Below, piece by piece: positions 40,387 through 51,770 of a stretch of 64,000 nucleotides of DNA. Position 1 is the stretch's first letter, and every line of letters begins with the position of its first letter. Made by a program: the position numbers and the translations under genes. The stretch is from Agriotes lineatus. Lineage: Eukaryota > Arthropoda > Insecta > Coleoptera > Elateridae. The notes below the pieces were generated by a model that saw only the letters and a list, made by a program, of their open reading frames with translations, was not told the DNA's origin and made no database searches. Where the stretch lies: the NCBI GenBank assembly GCA_940337035.1, contig OW679197.1, positions 56,131,903 through 56,195,902 on the forward strand, read 5' to 3'.

Positions 40387-41859
40387 TTGTTTTTTATGTG
40401 TTAAGCTTGTGTTGCGTGGATAATAGAAATATATTTTTCCCGAAATGTTTGTACATTAGCATGTTAGGTTTTTCAGTATTGCGAATAATAAAACTCCACA
40501 ACGAAGTATTAGAGAATAGCCTGTAATCAGTGTACTCCGTTATTGTAGTTACTGAACTTAGCCAACGCCTGACTTAGCCGATTTCAACAACTCTCAACCT
40601 TTACTGTCCTAGTTTTGATCATTATAAAGGTTGTAATATAAAATCAAATTTCTGCGACGCGTTGAGTTCATTAGAATTAATACAAATAGTAATTTCATAA
40701 ACTATAACAAGTTGAATAAAAAGCAGCAGCATAAATCGTAGCGGAGTTAATGCGGGGCAATTTGTAATGGTAATAATGTTTATGGGAACACACATACATC
40801 ATCTGTAAAACATGGCCAGCCCTGGTCGCCAGCTAATTATTAAGTCCATATTGCATTCGAAATGTATCAATAACAAGCTGTATTATCATTGTATTGCATA
40901 TCAGCATCGGCAGGCTCGACCGCGGCCGAGCAGCAAATAAATATTTGCTCATTACTTAATGTTTTCATTGTTTTTCAGATGCGAATATGAGCGGGCACAT
41001 AAACTCATCGGAGGGAGATGGAAGATAAGCAGGAGGAATATGTACGGAGAATAGCGTCTTACATTATTCAGTTTTATTCTGGAATTCATGGTCGAGTAAA
41101 TCCGGGCGAGATGGCGGGCTTTCCTGGAGCCCGGAATATTAGAAACAAGCCAAGCGCTATCTCCCGGATCCGCCTTTACCAAGTCAATAGGGTCTTTTAC
41201 AATCGCACGTAACTCAGGTATGTTATTACGGATTCTTTCTAATAATTTCACCTACAGCCAAGATTTGGAGCCGGCTGCGAAAGCGAAACCGCCGACATGA
41301 ATAAAATATTTCAATTTTAGTTGTATCAGTTTTCACTTTATAGAAAGGGGTTGCTTGCTACTGCGGAAGTTGATGGTCGTGGAAGTCTATTTATTTTGGT
41401 TGGTTGTAGGTCACACACCTCTAATCATCTGCACTTACAGATTTGGGGAAAATACAAATAGCAAACATTCACAAAATTTAAATGATCGGTTGGTGACTTA
41501 TAAAAGATCGAACATAAATTTTAACATCACCATATCCATCCTATTGAACTAATAAGGAAAATATGTTTCAAGTAAAAGTTACTGTATGGTAAGTGCTCTA
41601 GGTAAGGCAGACTATTTTATGAAATACGGTGTACTGAGGTGGAAGCGATATTATAATATTTAATTTCTATATGTGAACAGCTTTTCAGCATATATTTTAC
41701 TTTCTTTATTTGAATACCCACAAGCAGTATAGTGATGCATAGAAAAGGTTTCAAGAAACTATTCTGGATTAATTTAAAGCAAAGCCCTTGGATTTATTTT
41801 TAGGCAGATTCTAAAGAAATAAAGTTTCTTAAAACATGCAAATAGTTTGGAGAATATTT
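40387..41859. other. No proven gene; GC-enriched island at 40900-41220
   Basis: The island contains a pyrimidine tract and CAG at about 40962-40979 followed by ATG, then a 65-codon frame (41018-41212, MEDKQEEYVRRIASY) that ends with TAA directly before CTCAG/GTATG. Acceptor- and donor-like signals thus bracket about 240 bp. The frame resembles nothing I know and the codon choice is unremarkable. It could be a host exon, coding or not, or a regulatory island. Confidence 0.35.
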
Positions 41860-42330
41860 TAGCTGCGGACTATCAATTTAGTAATTTATAAGCTAATATA
41901 ATAACATTGATAATTCTTCTGTGCTGTAATATACGCATATCGAAATATTTACGTATAGGTTGATAAGACTCAAAATTAGAATTTCGCTTAAATTGTATAT
42001 AGTGCAGAAATTTTCGAAATTTATTTTGAACTTTTTCCAGATATTGTTGCGTATAAAAAATACACGGAAATAACACTGTATAGGCATATTGAAAATGAGA
42101 TCTGATATAAGAATTGAATATAATAATAAATGATTTTATATTGCTAAAAGCATAACTATGCCTAATTGTGGAACCTAAGGTCTTTCTACAAGTTTGTATA
42201 ATTTTATCAATATAATATCTAAAATTAACTTTGGAAGTAAAGTAAACTCCCAGATCTTTATAAATTGGTAACTCTATTTAATTTCATATCAATCATAAGA
42301 TAATTATTAGTTGTAAAGTGTTTTTATGCA
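41860..42330 (-). pseudogene. Jockey/CR1-type LINE, RT thumb region
   Basis: Reading the minus strand with two shifts gives KDLGVYFTSKVNFRYYIDKII, FSNIKSFIIIFNSYIRSHFQYAYTV, then QNKFRKFLHYIQFKR and MRILQHRRIINVIILAYKLLN. This is the conserved sequence that follows motif C in Jockey- and CR1-like reverse transcriptases (LGV.F, IRS.L.YAS, Q..F.RF, R...D..F.YKLL). Neither catalytic motif A nor C is present, so only the 3' portion survives. Confidence 0.75.
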
Positions 42331-42419
42331 TATCATAACAATACACTTCGATATGTTAAAGTGCAACTTATTGTTAATACTGCAACGCTACAAAATAATA
42401 CAACGCGAGCAATATTATT

Positions 42420-44330
42420 TAAGAAAGCTAAAAGTTCCCAGAATATAGCACACACAAGCCAAAGAGCAAGTAGAAGGTGACACTGATAGTACATGGAATC
42501 GTTTAAAGGAAACAATTAAAGGTGCCGCCTAAAGAAGAAATCTATTAAGATAACATTTATAATGCTACATTTCAGTGGGTGTGACCTATAGTTGTGATCA
42601 CAATAAGAGTTTCCCAAAACAATTCCTAAGAATTATACGAGCGCGTTATAATAAAGCCTTGTCCATGGGCGCAGCGAAAGAATTTCACAGGGGAAAGTAA
42701 TATTAATACACTGGTGCAGCGCGCTGAAGGCGCTACTGCACTAGGAACGGGAATATGCACCAACATTCATTTCACAACATGCACCTTGTTTGCTCAAACA
42801 CATCCTGAAATTAACGATAACCTTCGCGTACAACATATGACTCTAGCACATTATTAAAATTGACGGTAATTGATACAGGGATTTTAGGTGCATAAAATAT
42901 ATTTCAAATTTTTGGTAAATCGCATAGAATAAAATGAGAAACCTAAATATCTAAGGACATTTAGCAAAAACCCAACACGCGTTAAACAGAAAGCTATTTC
43001 GGGGCTTTTAGGAATGGCGAATGGTTGCAAAACAATAGATAAATGTGCAGAACGTCGATAGCGCTGCTACTATTCAGAGCGTAGTGGAACACGTTACAGG
43101 GTTTTACTTTGAATGCATATTAAACTTATAAGTCTGCACTTCAGGGAGCTGATTTACCTGACTGGCATGATAGTGCTTTTCTAGCGGTTTGTTTACGGAA
43201 CGATATAATACACACGTCTTTGTTCGAATGTTACTAAACCACTTCTAATAATTTGTCGCCACGCGGCCCAACGCGAGAAGAAATTTGACTATACGAAACA
43301 TACGGCTGTTAATTCAAAAGTTAGCGGCCCAAGAACTCCCAAATCATCCTAACAAAGTGGCACGAAGCGGATGCTGCAATTAAATACCCGACTAGCTAAA
43401 GCAACCTATGAAGAATATAGAAAACAAACCAGAAGTCAAACCACGGGAAGCTATAGGACACAAACTGATGCATATATAAAAGCGATTTGTGAAAATAAAA
43501 TAATGAAAGCACATAAAGAAGTAACAACCTTTAAAGAGGACTTGAAGTACTGTAAATATAAAGATAATATTTTAGAAATTTGTTAAATACAGCTAGTGGC
43601 CCAGCAGAAGATTATAAAAAAAATGCAACAAAACGAAAACACAATAAAGATGAGCAGAAAGAAAAGAAGGGACAGAACGAAAGGAAAATATGATAGGTCA
43701 AGTATCCATAATGGAACTTAAAACATCATCCAAAATATTTAAAATAATAGGTAACTAGGAGAAGACGAAATGCTAATGGAACTGCTAAAATATGGCGAAA
43801 AACTATAATTCCAATCTACAATTTAGAAGAAAAAGAAAGATACTGTAGAAATGATGCTTGGGAACGAGTACGTGCGCCAATTACAGCGGAATGTATTTAC
43901 TCAACCCTACAAACCTGCTAGAAAAACTAAAATCATATGTGAACAACGGATCAAATATTTAGTATGGGATAACCACGGGAAAAAGAATATGTAATCGAGA
44001 TGCAGTTACCTTGGAATATAAGGAGGAATATCCTTTAAATACCCAGGAGCTGTAATCGATAAAGAAAATGACTTAGCGGATGACATAAAGTCAGGAATAT
44101 TTACAGCCAACTATTACTCCATACAAGACATATTCTAGATGAGGGGTATGGAGACAAATGTACAATAAGGAAATACGAATCTACAGTGAAGCAGATGTGG
44201 TAAACGTATAAAAAGAGCAAGGCTGCGATGGGTAGAACAAATGGAATGAATGACACCCTGTTAGCTTCAAATCGATTCGGCGGCTACTTTTCTCAAACAA
44301 AACACACTTTATGACTACTTGGATATAATT
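42420..44330 (+). pseudogene. Highly degraded LINE fragments
   Basis: Scattered plus-strand pieces read like LINE: KEQVEGDTDSTWNRLKETIKGA (about 42455-42530), a 71-codon linker-like frame (43371-43586), GEDEMLMELLKYGEK (about 43762), FKYPGAVIDKENDLADDIKS (about 44035) and KRARLRWVEQME (about 44205). The order is linker, DGI block, thumb, tail, with motifs A to C missing. The interval 42540-43370 is unexplained and may be an insertion. Confidence 0.5.
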
Positions 44331-46089
44331 GCCGGCCTGCTAGTACAGGAAGATGGCGTGCAGTTCTTTAAGTACTAACAAGTGATTGAAAGCCAAAAGG
44401 GCGCCAACGAATCTTTACCAATTAACGAATTAACGAAGTGTATCCAGGCATTCAACTGAGAAGTCGTAAACTCAAGTAGCACAAAATATTTTGAAAGAAA
44501 AACTCAAATCACGCACAAGTAGCAGTAACGAATAATAACACCAAAATGCTAATATCACAGTGATAATAAAATAGAAAGTTATAAATGCGGCAATACGGTC
44601 ATAAGTCGGGTGATCATAACATCTAAAATTAAGGTGCATCTTAAAACAAGTAATTGTACTAGCAAAAACAATAGCTTTCTTCACATTCTAAACAACGGTA
44701 CAAAACAAATGCGGTGGCCATTAACATCAGCTCCGGCGTTAGAAGATCATCGTTCAGGTACGCAGCTTGTGGGGCGAACTGTGCATAGCGGCCGGAGCCC
44801 GAAATTCTGACTGAATTCGGTAGCAATCGGGTGAACCCTTCAGCACCGATTTACTGTTCGCAGCATTGTATAACTTTACTTAAAAAAGGAAAACCAAACC
44901 TGCTCTTAATTTCCTCTGGTTGAGCCCTTCCTGCACGCTAAGTGAGATTATGTGATGGTCCAGATAAGCGGGAGCTGTATGCCGTCCAAAAATCCGAAGG
45001 TAGGAATTGCAGGTGTTACATTCAAACCGGTTCAAGGCTGACGTGTAAATAACGATTAGAGATGCGCTTTCACATTTGCCAAAGCAGGCGTGAGAATCCA
45101 TTTCTCAACAAAACTGCCAGGGCTACATCAATCCGCACATTCTGCGAGGACCTAGAATCAAAAACAATACTCTGCAAGCCCACCAAAACCGATGGACAAT
45201 TTGAAAGTGGCTAAACTAAAGTCAACATTACGGCGTGATAAAGGAAAAAGACCCGCTGCTAATAAAATTCATAATTCGGGAGTCTCTCTCCGGCCGTAAT
45301 CGAAGAAGGTGGGAAGCGCACGAAAATACAAAACCTGCACCACATAACTGCGAAATAATAGAGGCACAATCGAAAGGTAACAACCCTGGTGAAGAACTGT
45401 TCATGACGGAGAAATGAAAGAAGATTGTCGATTCGGCAAAGAACCTCGACAGGTGTTGAAAACCGAGAAGTGAGAACATGTTGGCCACCACTGGACAAGC
45501 CCCACTGTTTTACGTATAGGTGATTGCAAAAAGGTTTGGATTTTTTAGTATGATTTGAAAATAACGGAAGACGCTTTAAAACCAGCCCAGGAGAAAAGGA
45601 GTAACAAGAAATTTAAATTCAAAGTCATGCTGCTCGGTTTTGTAACATTAGCGTTAGAGGAGTGACGGCGTGGCTTCCTGATGTACAAAGATTAACGAAA
45701 ATTTCTTCCCAGAATTCTTGAAAATTGAGAAGACCAGACAACATCTCAGCTCAGATGTGTAGATGCAGGGCGAGGGAGAGTATATTGACGTAGACAAATT
45801 GTAGTTCTAATATTTTTTTTTAATGAAAAGGTGTTATCTGATCAATCAGGTTTCTTTATAGCAATATACTAACAGTACAGCGTAACCTCAGAAAACTGGC
45901 ACAGGTCGCTTCGGCATTACATCGTATACAGGGTATATGAAAGGTGCGAAGAATATTTATAGCATGCAATTCTATGTCAAAAACTAAACGGAAGTTTTTA
46001 ATTCGAATTTGATCTTAAACTAATAGTTTTTTTTAAATATTAGCGATTAATAGTAATTTATTGTATAAGTGCTTTAGAAGGCGTTTTAT
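44331..46089. other. No supported gene
   Basis: Several open frames of 60-90 codons occur (for example 45235-45417), none recognisable. Composition is slightly more GC-rich between 44700 and 45500. No structured repeat was found. Confidence 0.3.
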
Positions 46090-46390
46090 CCACGAAAGAA
46101 TGTGTAACAACTCAATAAATATCTAAAAAAAACATACATTTTGTATTGACAGCCGTGAAAAGTCATAGTGACAATTTGGAAAGTACGGAGAGATCAAATA
46201 AAGTTCTGAAGTGTATTGTCAGTCTATGTGAAAATCGAGGTTAGTAGGTTAGGTTTTGTTTGTTATTCGACATAGACTGACGTATGACTTAACCTGCAAA
46301 TTTCGAATTTGACATAGCCTGACAGTGCTACGAACAATGCATTAGTGAGTGACATGGTTTGTATCTCACTAGTGGAATAAGGGCCACTTT
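46090..46390. repeat. Hairpin repeat, copy 2 with shared flank
   Basis: The hairpin at 46211-46329 has arms related to 39961-40078 but more diverged. The preceding ACAACTCAATAAAT, CATTTTGTATTGACAGC, GAAAAGT and GTGACAA also occur in the same order at 58985-59070, so the repeat unit is larger than the hairpin, at least 300 bp. It ends near TCTCACTAGTGG, again shared with 59320. Confidence 0.7.
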
Positions 46391-47162
46391 AGAGGTTTAA
46401 AATCGATTTAGTAATAGCCGTATAAATAGGAAGTGTTGGATAAAATAATATATTGTCTTATTGGAATTAAAAGTGACACTTTGTTGAAGACGCAGATCCA
46501 CTTTTAATCCGAATAGTACATACTAGTTTTTCTGCAACCCAGATTTTAATGAGTGAAACATTTGGTTGACGTTTGACGTTTCTCATTTAAAAATCATTGT
46601 GACAACTGCATACATAAGTGACCAAGCAAAACTTACTTTTAGTTCAGATGAAGTAAAAGTACTTTTAATCCTACTAACTAAAAGTGTTGCCTAGCAACAT
46701 ATACTTTTTGTATCAGTAAGAGAAACGTCATCTTTATTAACACATTTTGATATTAAAAATCATAATTTTTTTCTAATGACATATAAAGTGTAACTTTTCA
46801 AAACTGACTGAAGTTTCGAAACGTTAAACAGTTCGTAATTAGTTATGAAATGAAAATATTTCACAACTACTGATAATTATTCAACACTATAATGAACGAA
46901 CCAATGAAAATTGTTCAATTTGTTTGAAACGGCTAATCAAAATTGACTGTCATTGAAAACACCTAATGTCACAGTGTTTTCACGCGAGCCCTATTGGTTT
47001 CAATGATTTCAATTTAGTGAGTAGCCTTTGACTGACATTTCACCAAAACGTCAAAGTCAAAGTTTGCAAATCAGCGTCGTTCTAAAAAGTCATAATAATC
47101 GTGTTAGAGCTCCAATATCGAATTAATAGTGGAAAACGTTAAAAATGTGTGCTGTCGAACAC
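46391..47162. other. AT-rich DNA between two inverted-repeat elements
   Basis: No gene. Short self-similar phrases around ACTTTTAATCC and TAAAAGTG recur at 46470, 46500 and 46670, in both directions, suggesting further decayed inverted repeat. Confidence 0.3.
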
Positions 47163-47400
47163 GGTAATAATCTTTCCAAATACCACTCAAGGCAAAATTT
47201 TTTAAGAGAAATTTTTTCGTCAACATGCAAATTATTGCAAATTTCTCTCAACAAAAACTGCTCAAATTCCACTCGACCTGCGGTTTCGCGGAATTTTTAA
47301 CGCAGTTTTGGTTTCGAGAAATTTAAACGCAATAATTTGCATGTGAACAAAACAATTCTCAAAAAATTTTCACCGTTTGTGGTATTACCCTTGAAAAGTA
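47163..47400. repeat. MITE-like inverted-repeat element
   Basis: The left arm (AAATACCACTC, AAAATTTTTTAAGAGAA, CATGCAAATTATTGC) and the right arm, inverted (TAATACCACAAACG, AAAATTTTTTGAGAATT, CATGCAAATTATTGC), align over about 70 bp. The loop is about 70 bp. CATGCAAATTATTGC is perfectly repeated in inverted form. No target duplication could be fixed. Confidence 0.7.
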
Positions 47401-48659
47401 CATCAAATTGAGATGCGAAAAGGCGAAAGCGCAACTAATTGATCTTCAATACATTGACATTTCTTTCACATGAAAACTATAATTTTGTTAGTTCAAGGTT
47501 TAAGAAACCATTTTTTCTCAAAATTATACACAAGTTTGTATAAAACACGTTACTATCACCCTCAAAGTGTGTTAAGGTATTTAAAGGACGCCCAGTATAA
47601 CGAATTTGATTCTTCTTTTGTTGAGTCAGGGGATTACATTTATGAATCAGTCAATCTACCATGAAAAGTATATAGAAGTAGTTGAAAAATATAGTTTCCA
47701 AACCAGCAATAGGATTGCTATTGTTTAATTCTAATATTTTATATTACTGAAACGGATCAAGTTGCATGATCTCACCTCATAAATCTATAAACAAGAAAAA
47801 AGACAAAAAGTGTTATATTATCTGTAGTAGGTAATATCATGTAAGCTATAAGTTTTAAGTTAATTTACTTAAACTATTTGTATATTTGACAAATTTTGAT
47901 TTAACGCAGTTTTCGACAAATTTGCACGGGTTTGGGTTTACTATGCAACTAGTTTATATAAATTGACCAATGAAAATCCAAAGCATTAAGATGATTCGAG
48001 AAGATTATTTTATAAATACAGAATAGCAACAAAAACATTTTATTTATATTTTAGTTAATATATACTTTAGTATTTAGATTATAGCACTACATTGATTACA
48101 CACTGTGAACAACCTACATGAAAATTGTATGCAGTAAAACCGTCTAGGGCAATTGGTTGCAATTTGAATAAATAAAATCGTTTGTATTGATATATCGATA
48201 ATTTTAGAGAGGGTATTTACAATATCAGCTACAACCGTCTAGTACTGAATTTAAAGCTAACAGTAAACTTATGTTAACATATAGAATACTAGTAGCTGAC
48301 CAGAGAATATCGATAGTGGTCCTAAATCTGAACCTTGTGAAATTCCAGGTGATATTGAATGTATTTACTATTGCCCTTCTAGATATAGCTTTCAATTAAG
48401 TTAATAAATAAACAATACAATTTACTGGACAACAATAAATCTGTTTATCGAAACTAGGCAAAGCGTACAAGTATAAATATAAACTGCTTGAAATTATTAA
48501 TTGCTATGTGTAGAACAGATTTTGTTACCTGCAGCAGAAATCTCTTACAGCAATAGATTAATATTGCAAATTTTTGTAGCCTTCAAATACAAGTTAGGGC
48601 AAACGCAGGGTAACCTTAAAAAAAGTTGCTCTTCGCGCAGCATTGGATGCGGAGATTCC
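47401..48659. other. No proven gene; one small open frame
   Basis: A 65-codon frame starts at 47470 on the plus strand (MKTIILLVQGLRNHF... ending YESVNLP). It has no recognised domain and its start lacks supporting context. The rest is AT-rich. Confidence 0.25.
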
Positions 48660-49400
48660 CATTTTATATAATAACCATAATGTGTTTACAACAACATAAA
48701 TAAACCAGCCGTGTTTGAACCTGCGTGTCGTGCCTTCTTTCTTCTGCTGCTATAACCATCGTCTTTGTCTTTTCTGTGTTAATTTTCATGTTTGCTTTTT
48801 GCATTTTCCTATTGTGTTTGTTTATGTTTTCCTGTAGTTCTTTCTCTGTTTCTGTTATGCTCACCATGTTGTCTGCATATAGTAATTTGGACATTTGCAC
48901 CTTTTCCATTCTCCACCCCCCTACATTATATTTCCTTGTATCCTTCTTGCTCTCCTTTAACTACTTTGTTCATAATTAGTGTGAATAATAAAAAGCTTAG
49001 TACACAGTGGTTGAAACTTCTCGTTGTTTCAATCTCCTCTCATTCCTCGTTTCTGGTTCTCACTACATTTGTTGTCTTATGATACATTGTTTTGACCATC
49101 TCTATCTTCGCTGCGCTTGCACTTCTATTTTCTAGTATCTTCCACATATCTTTTCTTCTAACTCGGTCGAAGGCCTAAATAAGATCCATAAAGCATAGAT
49201 AAACTTCTTTCCTCTTTCTTATTGCCTTTTCGCTGATTTGCCGCAGTGTGAATAAGTTATCCTGTACTCCTCTTCCCTTTCTAAAACCGCATTGACTGTT
49301 TTATAATTAGTTTTCTAGTTGTTCTCTTAAGTTCTCCCAGAATATATCCTTCTCTTCCTTTGCGAAACCCTAATATTATTAGAATTGATTTGTTCTGCTA
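48660..49400 (-). pseudogene. LINE reverse transcriptase, motifs A to C
   Basis: Minus-strand frames give GRGVQDNLFTLRQISEKAIRKRKE, VYLCFMDLI*AFDRVRRKDMW (motif A with a stop in place of the usual residue) and, after a gap, MSKLLYADNMVSITETEKELQ (motif C with YADN for YADD) and INTEKTKTMVI. Motif B is missing, with about 100 bp of unmatched sequence instead. Both catalytic sites are damaged. Confidence 0.85.
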
Positions 49401-49620
49401 TTTATGCTCAATACAGGTTAGTTATTGTCCGTATACCTTTACCATTTAAATCTGTTATTTTTAGTTTTTAAAGTTGAATTCTATCGAATGCCATGTCGTG
49501 ATCTACATAGCAGCCCAATCAATGCACATACTTTTCATAAATAACATTCTGTTAATATCACTAAAGCCAATTTTCTTTCCCTTGTTTCCAGGTTTTATCG
49601 GAATCCAAATTGAAAGTGGT
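49401..49620 (-). pseudogene. Possible second LINE scrap
   Basis: The minus strand reads QFGFR*NLETRE and, farther on, MCIDWAAM, which loosely match the QFGFRKGLGTREA and CFIDxxKAF blocks of another LINE family. The match is short and frame-broken, so this is a tentative call. Confidence 0.35.
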
Positions 49621-50815
49621 TAACCATTTTTTTTTCGTGTATGGGACATCAAATTGATAGTTGACACTTGGACGACTCATATCGATCATAAAAATAGTTA
49701 TACTTTGGCTGTACCATGAAGTTTGGATATATCACATTCAAATAAACCTTCAATACCAAAATCAGAAGAGCTGTTTAAAACTCAATACGTTGTAAGGATT
49801 CCTGTCACTATTAAGTTCAAAGCCTTATTTGTTCCGAAATTGTCAAACTCTTGCAGTTCTTAATTGTTTAGGCATTAGTTTATTAAAATTTTCAAGACAC
49901 CTTGTCCTTTGCTTTTTCATCGTGCAAGGAAAATAAGGTTTTTAGATATTTTGCGGAAATGCTTGCTACTTTTCGAATTTGAACTTTAAATTGAAAAATA
50001 ATAGTTTGTTTTTAGTGTGTATAAAATAGATTTTTTAACTTTATAGGGTTTAAAACGTCCTATTTTCAACGACTTTTGTGCTGAGTATAATGAATATTTA
50101 TATAAAATAACAGCATTTCAAAATTTAGTTTAAATTAGACTCCGGAAAGCCACTGCATTATTTCATTAATTAATAATAAAATATGTAACTGAGTCAGATC
50201 GAATGAAAATTTAATTATGCCATGCTGCCTTTCTTTTCCGGAATATTAAAAAAGAGCTACTTAAGCAAATATTTTAATTAATAAGTTTCGCTGTATAGTT
50301 AAACGAATTGCTTTAATTATAACAATTTTAATTGACCAATTCTTTCCATATAACCAGTAGCACGTGTTGTTTTTAATATAACAAAGTATTAATTTTCTTT
50401 TGACGTGCTGCTTACGGCAATTTTCTTAAATGAAATATTAAATCAAAATAAACTATTGTCAATAGTTAAATCATTAAAACTAACAAAATCTTAAAAAATA
50501 ATTTAACCAATTATAATGAAAAAGGTGCTGAGAATTAGTAATAAAAATAACGTTTGTTTACAATTAATATAAATCCATGTAATAATATGTATGTTTGATA
50601 TGAATTAATATTTATTATACAAAACCCTTTCGTATTTTATTGATTGATTATTGTTTAAGATTTTATAGTTTGCTGTCAATGTTCAGAGTGTCTTGCTAAA
50701 ATTATTATTTCCATTATTCGCTGCACCAAATATTTAGAATTTCGGTATCTAACCTACAAAAATGCGTTGAGAACTATGAAGAGAAGCTTACTTTCGGTAA
50801 CTGTTCATAAAGTTC
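49621..50815. other. Strongly AT-rich DNA
   Basis: No protein-like frame, no inverted repeat and no tandem repeat were recognised. Confidence 0.3.
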
Positions 50816-50819
50816 AACT

Positions 50820-51460
50820 TCTCTATTGCATCCTCTTTATCTATCTCTCTCTCTCTCTGCCCATAGCTCTTCATATAAGCGTGGTGGTATTATAAAGATA
50901 TTGTCTACCCTTGCTGCCCATTCTTTTCTATTTAGAGCAACGGATTTAGATTCGTGTATTCATCTTAGTAGTGATCTTCCTGGTGGTCTTCTAGCTTCTA
51001 TTTTACTTTCGACTATTAGTCTTTCCATTTTTTCTTATCTTCTAATAATGTGACCGAAGCTTTTAAAAATATTTTAGTTATCTCTGTGAGAGTCCTTCAA
51101 TTTCAATCTGTAACTCCTCTTGTACTGATTCTGCTTTCTGCCTTGTCATATTTCAGTCAACTTGGTCATAGATGTTCGTGCAATTGCACATCGTCTTTTG
51201 ATTTAAGGGCTGTAGTTTCCTTAGTTATTAATCATTGAACTCAAGTATTCAAATTGGTCTGTTATTTTATTATTAGTTGTATTTATAGTTCAGTCCCGTT
51301 TATCGCGTAAGCGGTCTATGATCAAGTTTTTGTTTTTGTTTAGTTTATTTTCAACCCATACACTTTTGCTCTCTTTTGCTAATTGTATTATAATGGCACA
51401 CAGCTCCTCTTTCTGGGAGTATTCCATCTGGCCCAGCAGTTGTGCTGTTTTTGGTATTTT
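50820..51460 (-). pseudogene. LINE fragments: C-terminal tail and DGI block
   Basis: On the minus strand 51240-50830 includes EKMERLIVESKIEARRPPGRS followed by KEWAARV, the typical basic C-terminal tail. Separately, 51450-51390 reads LFKNTKNSTTAGPDGI, the block that precedes motif A. The intervening reverse transcriptase core is absent, implying a large internal deletion or two distinct fragments. A (CT)n run is at about 50844-50860. Confidence 0.65.
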
Positions 51461-51489
51461 TAAACAAACTGATACGAAGCGGGGTAGGG

Positions 51490-51770
51490 AAAGACACTAG
51501 GAACAACAAAACCAAAATTATTACAGAAACCATAGAAAATAACAGAGAACCTAACATCTTCAAGACACAAATTAGTATTGGAAAATGAGATATGGTGTCT
51601 CTGAGAGATGGTGATAGGAATATAATTACAAATAGAGAAGATATGCTCAGACAAGTAGAAGCAGAAGCAGAATACAACCAAATGAACAGCAAGCAGAAAA
51701 AATGAAGAAGAAAGTACAGAATATCGGTTCCGATGACATACCGGAACTAACGGACGAGGAAATTATTTCT
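51490..51770 (+). pseudogene. LINE linker fragment, opposite orientation
   Basis: The plus strand reads NNKTKIITETIENNREPNIFK, ISIGK*DMVSLRDGDRNIITNRE and, after a shift, NIGSDDIPELTDEEI. These are the linker blocks just before the reverse transcriptase of a LINE. It points away from the minus-strand fragment immediately before it. Confidence 0.65.
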
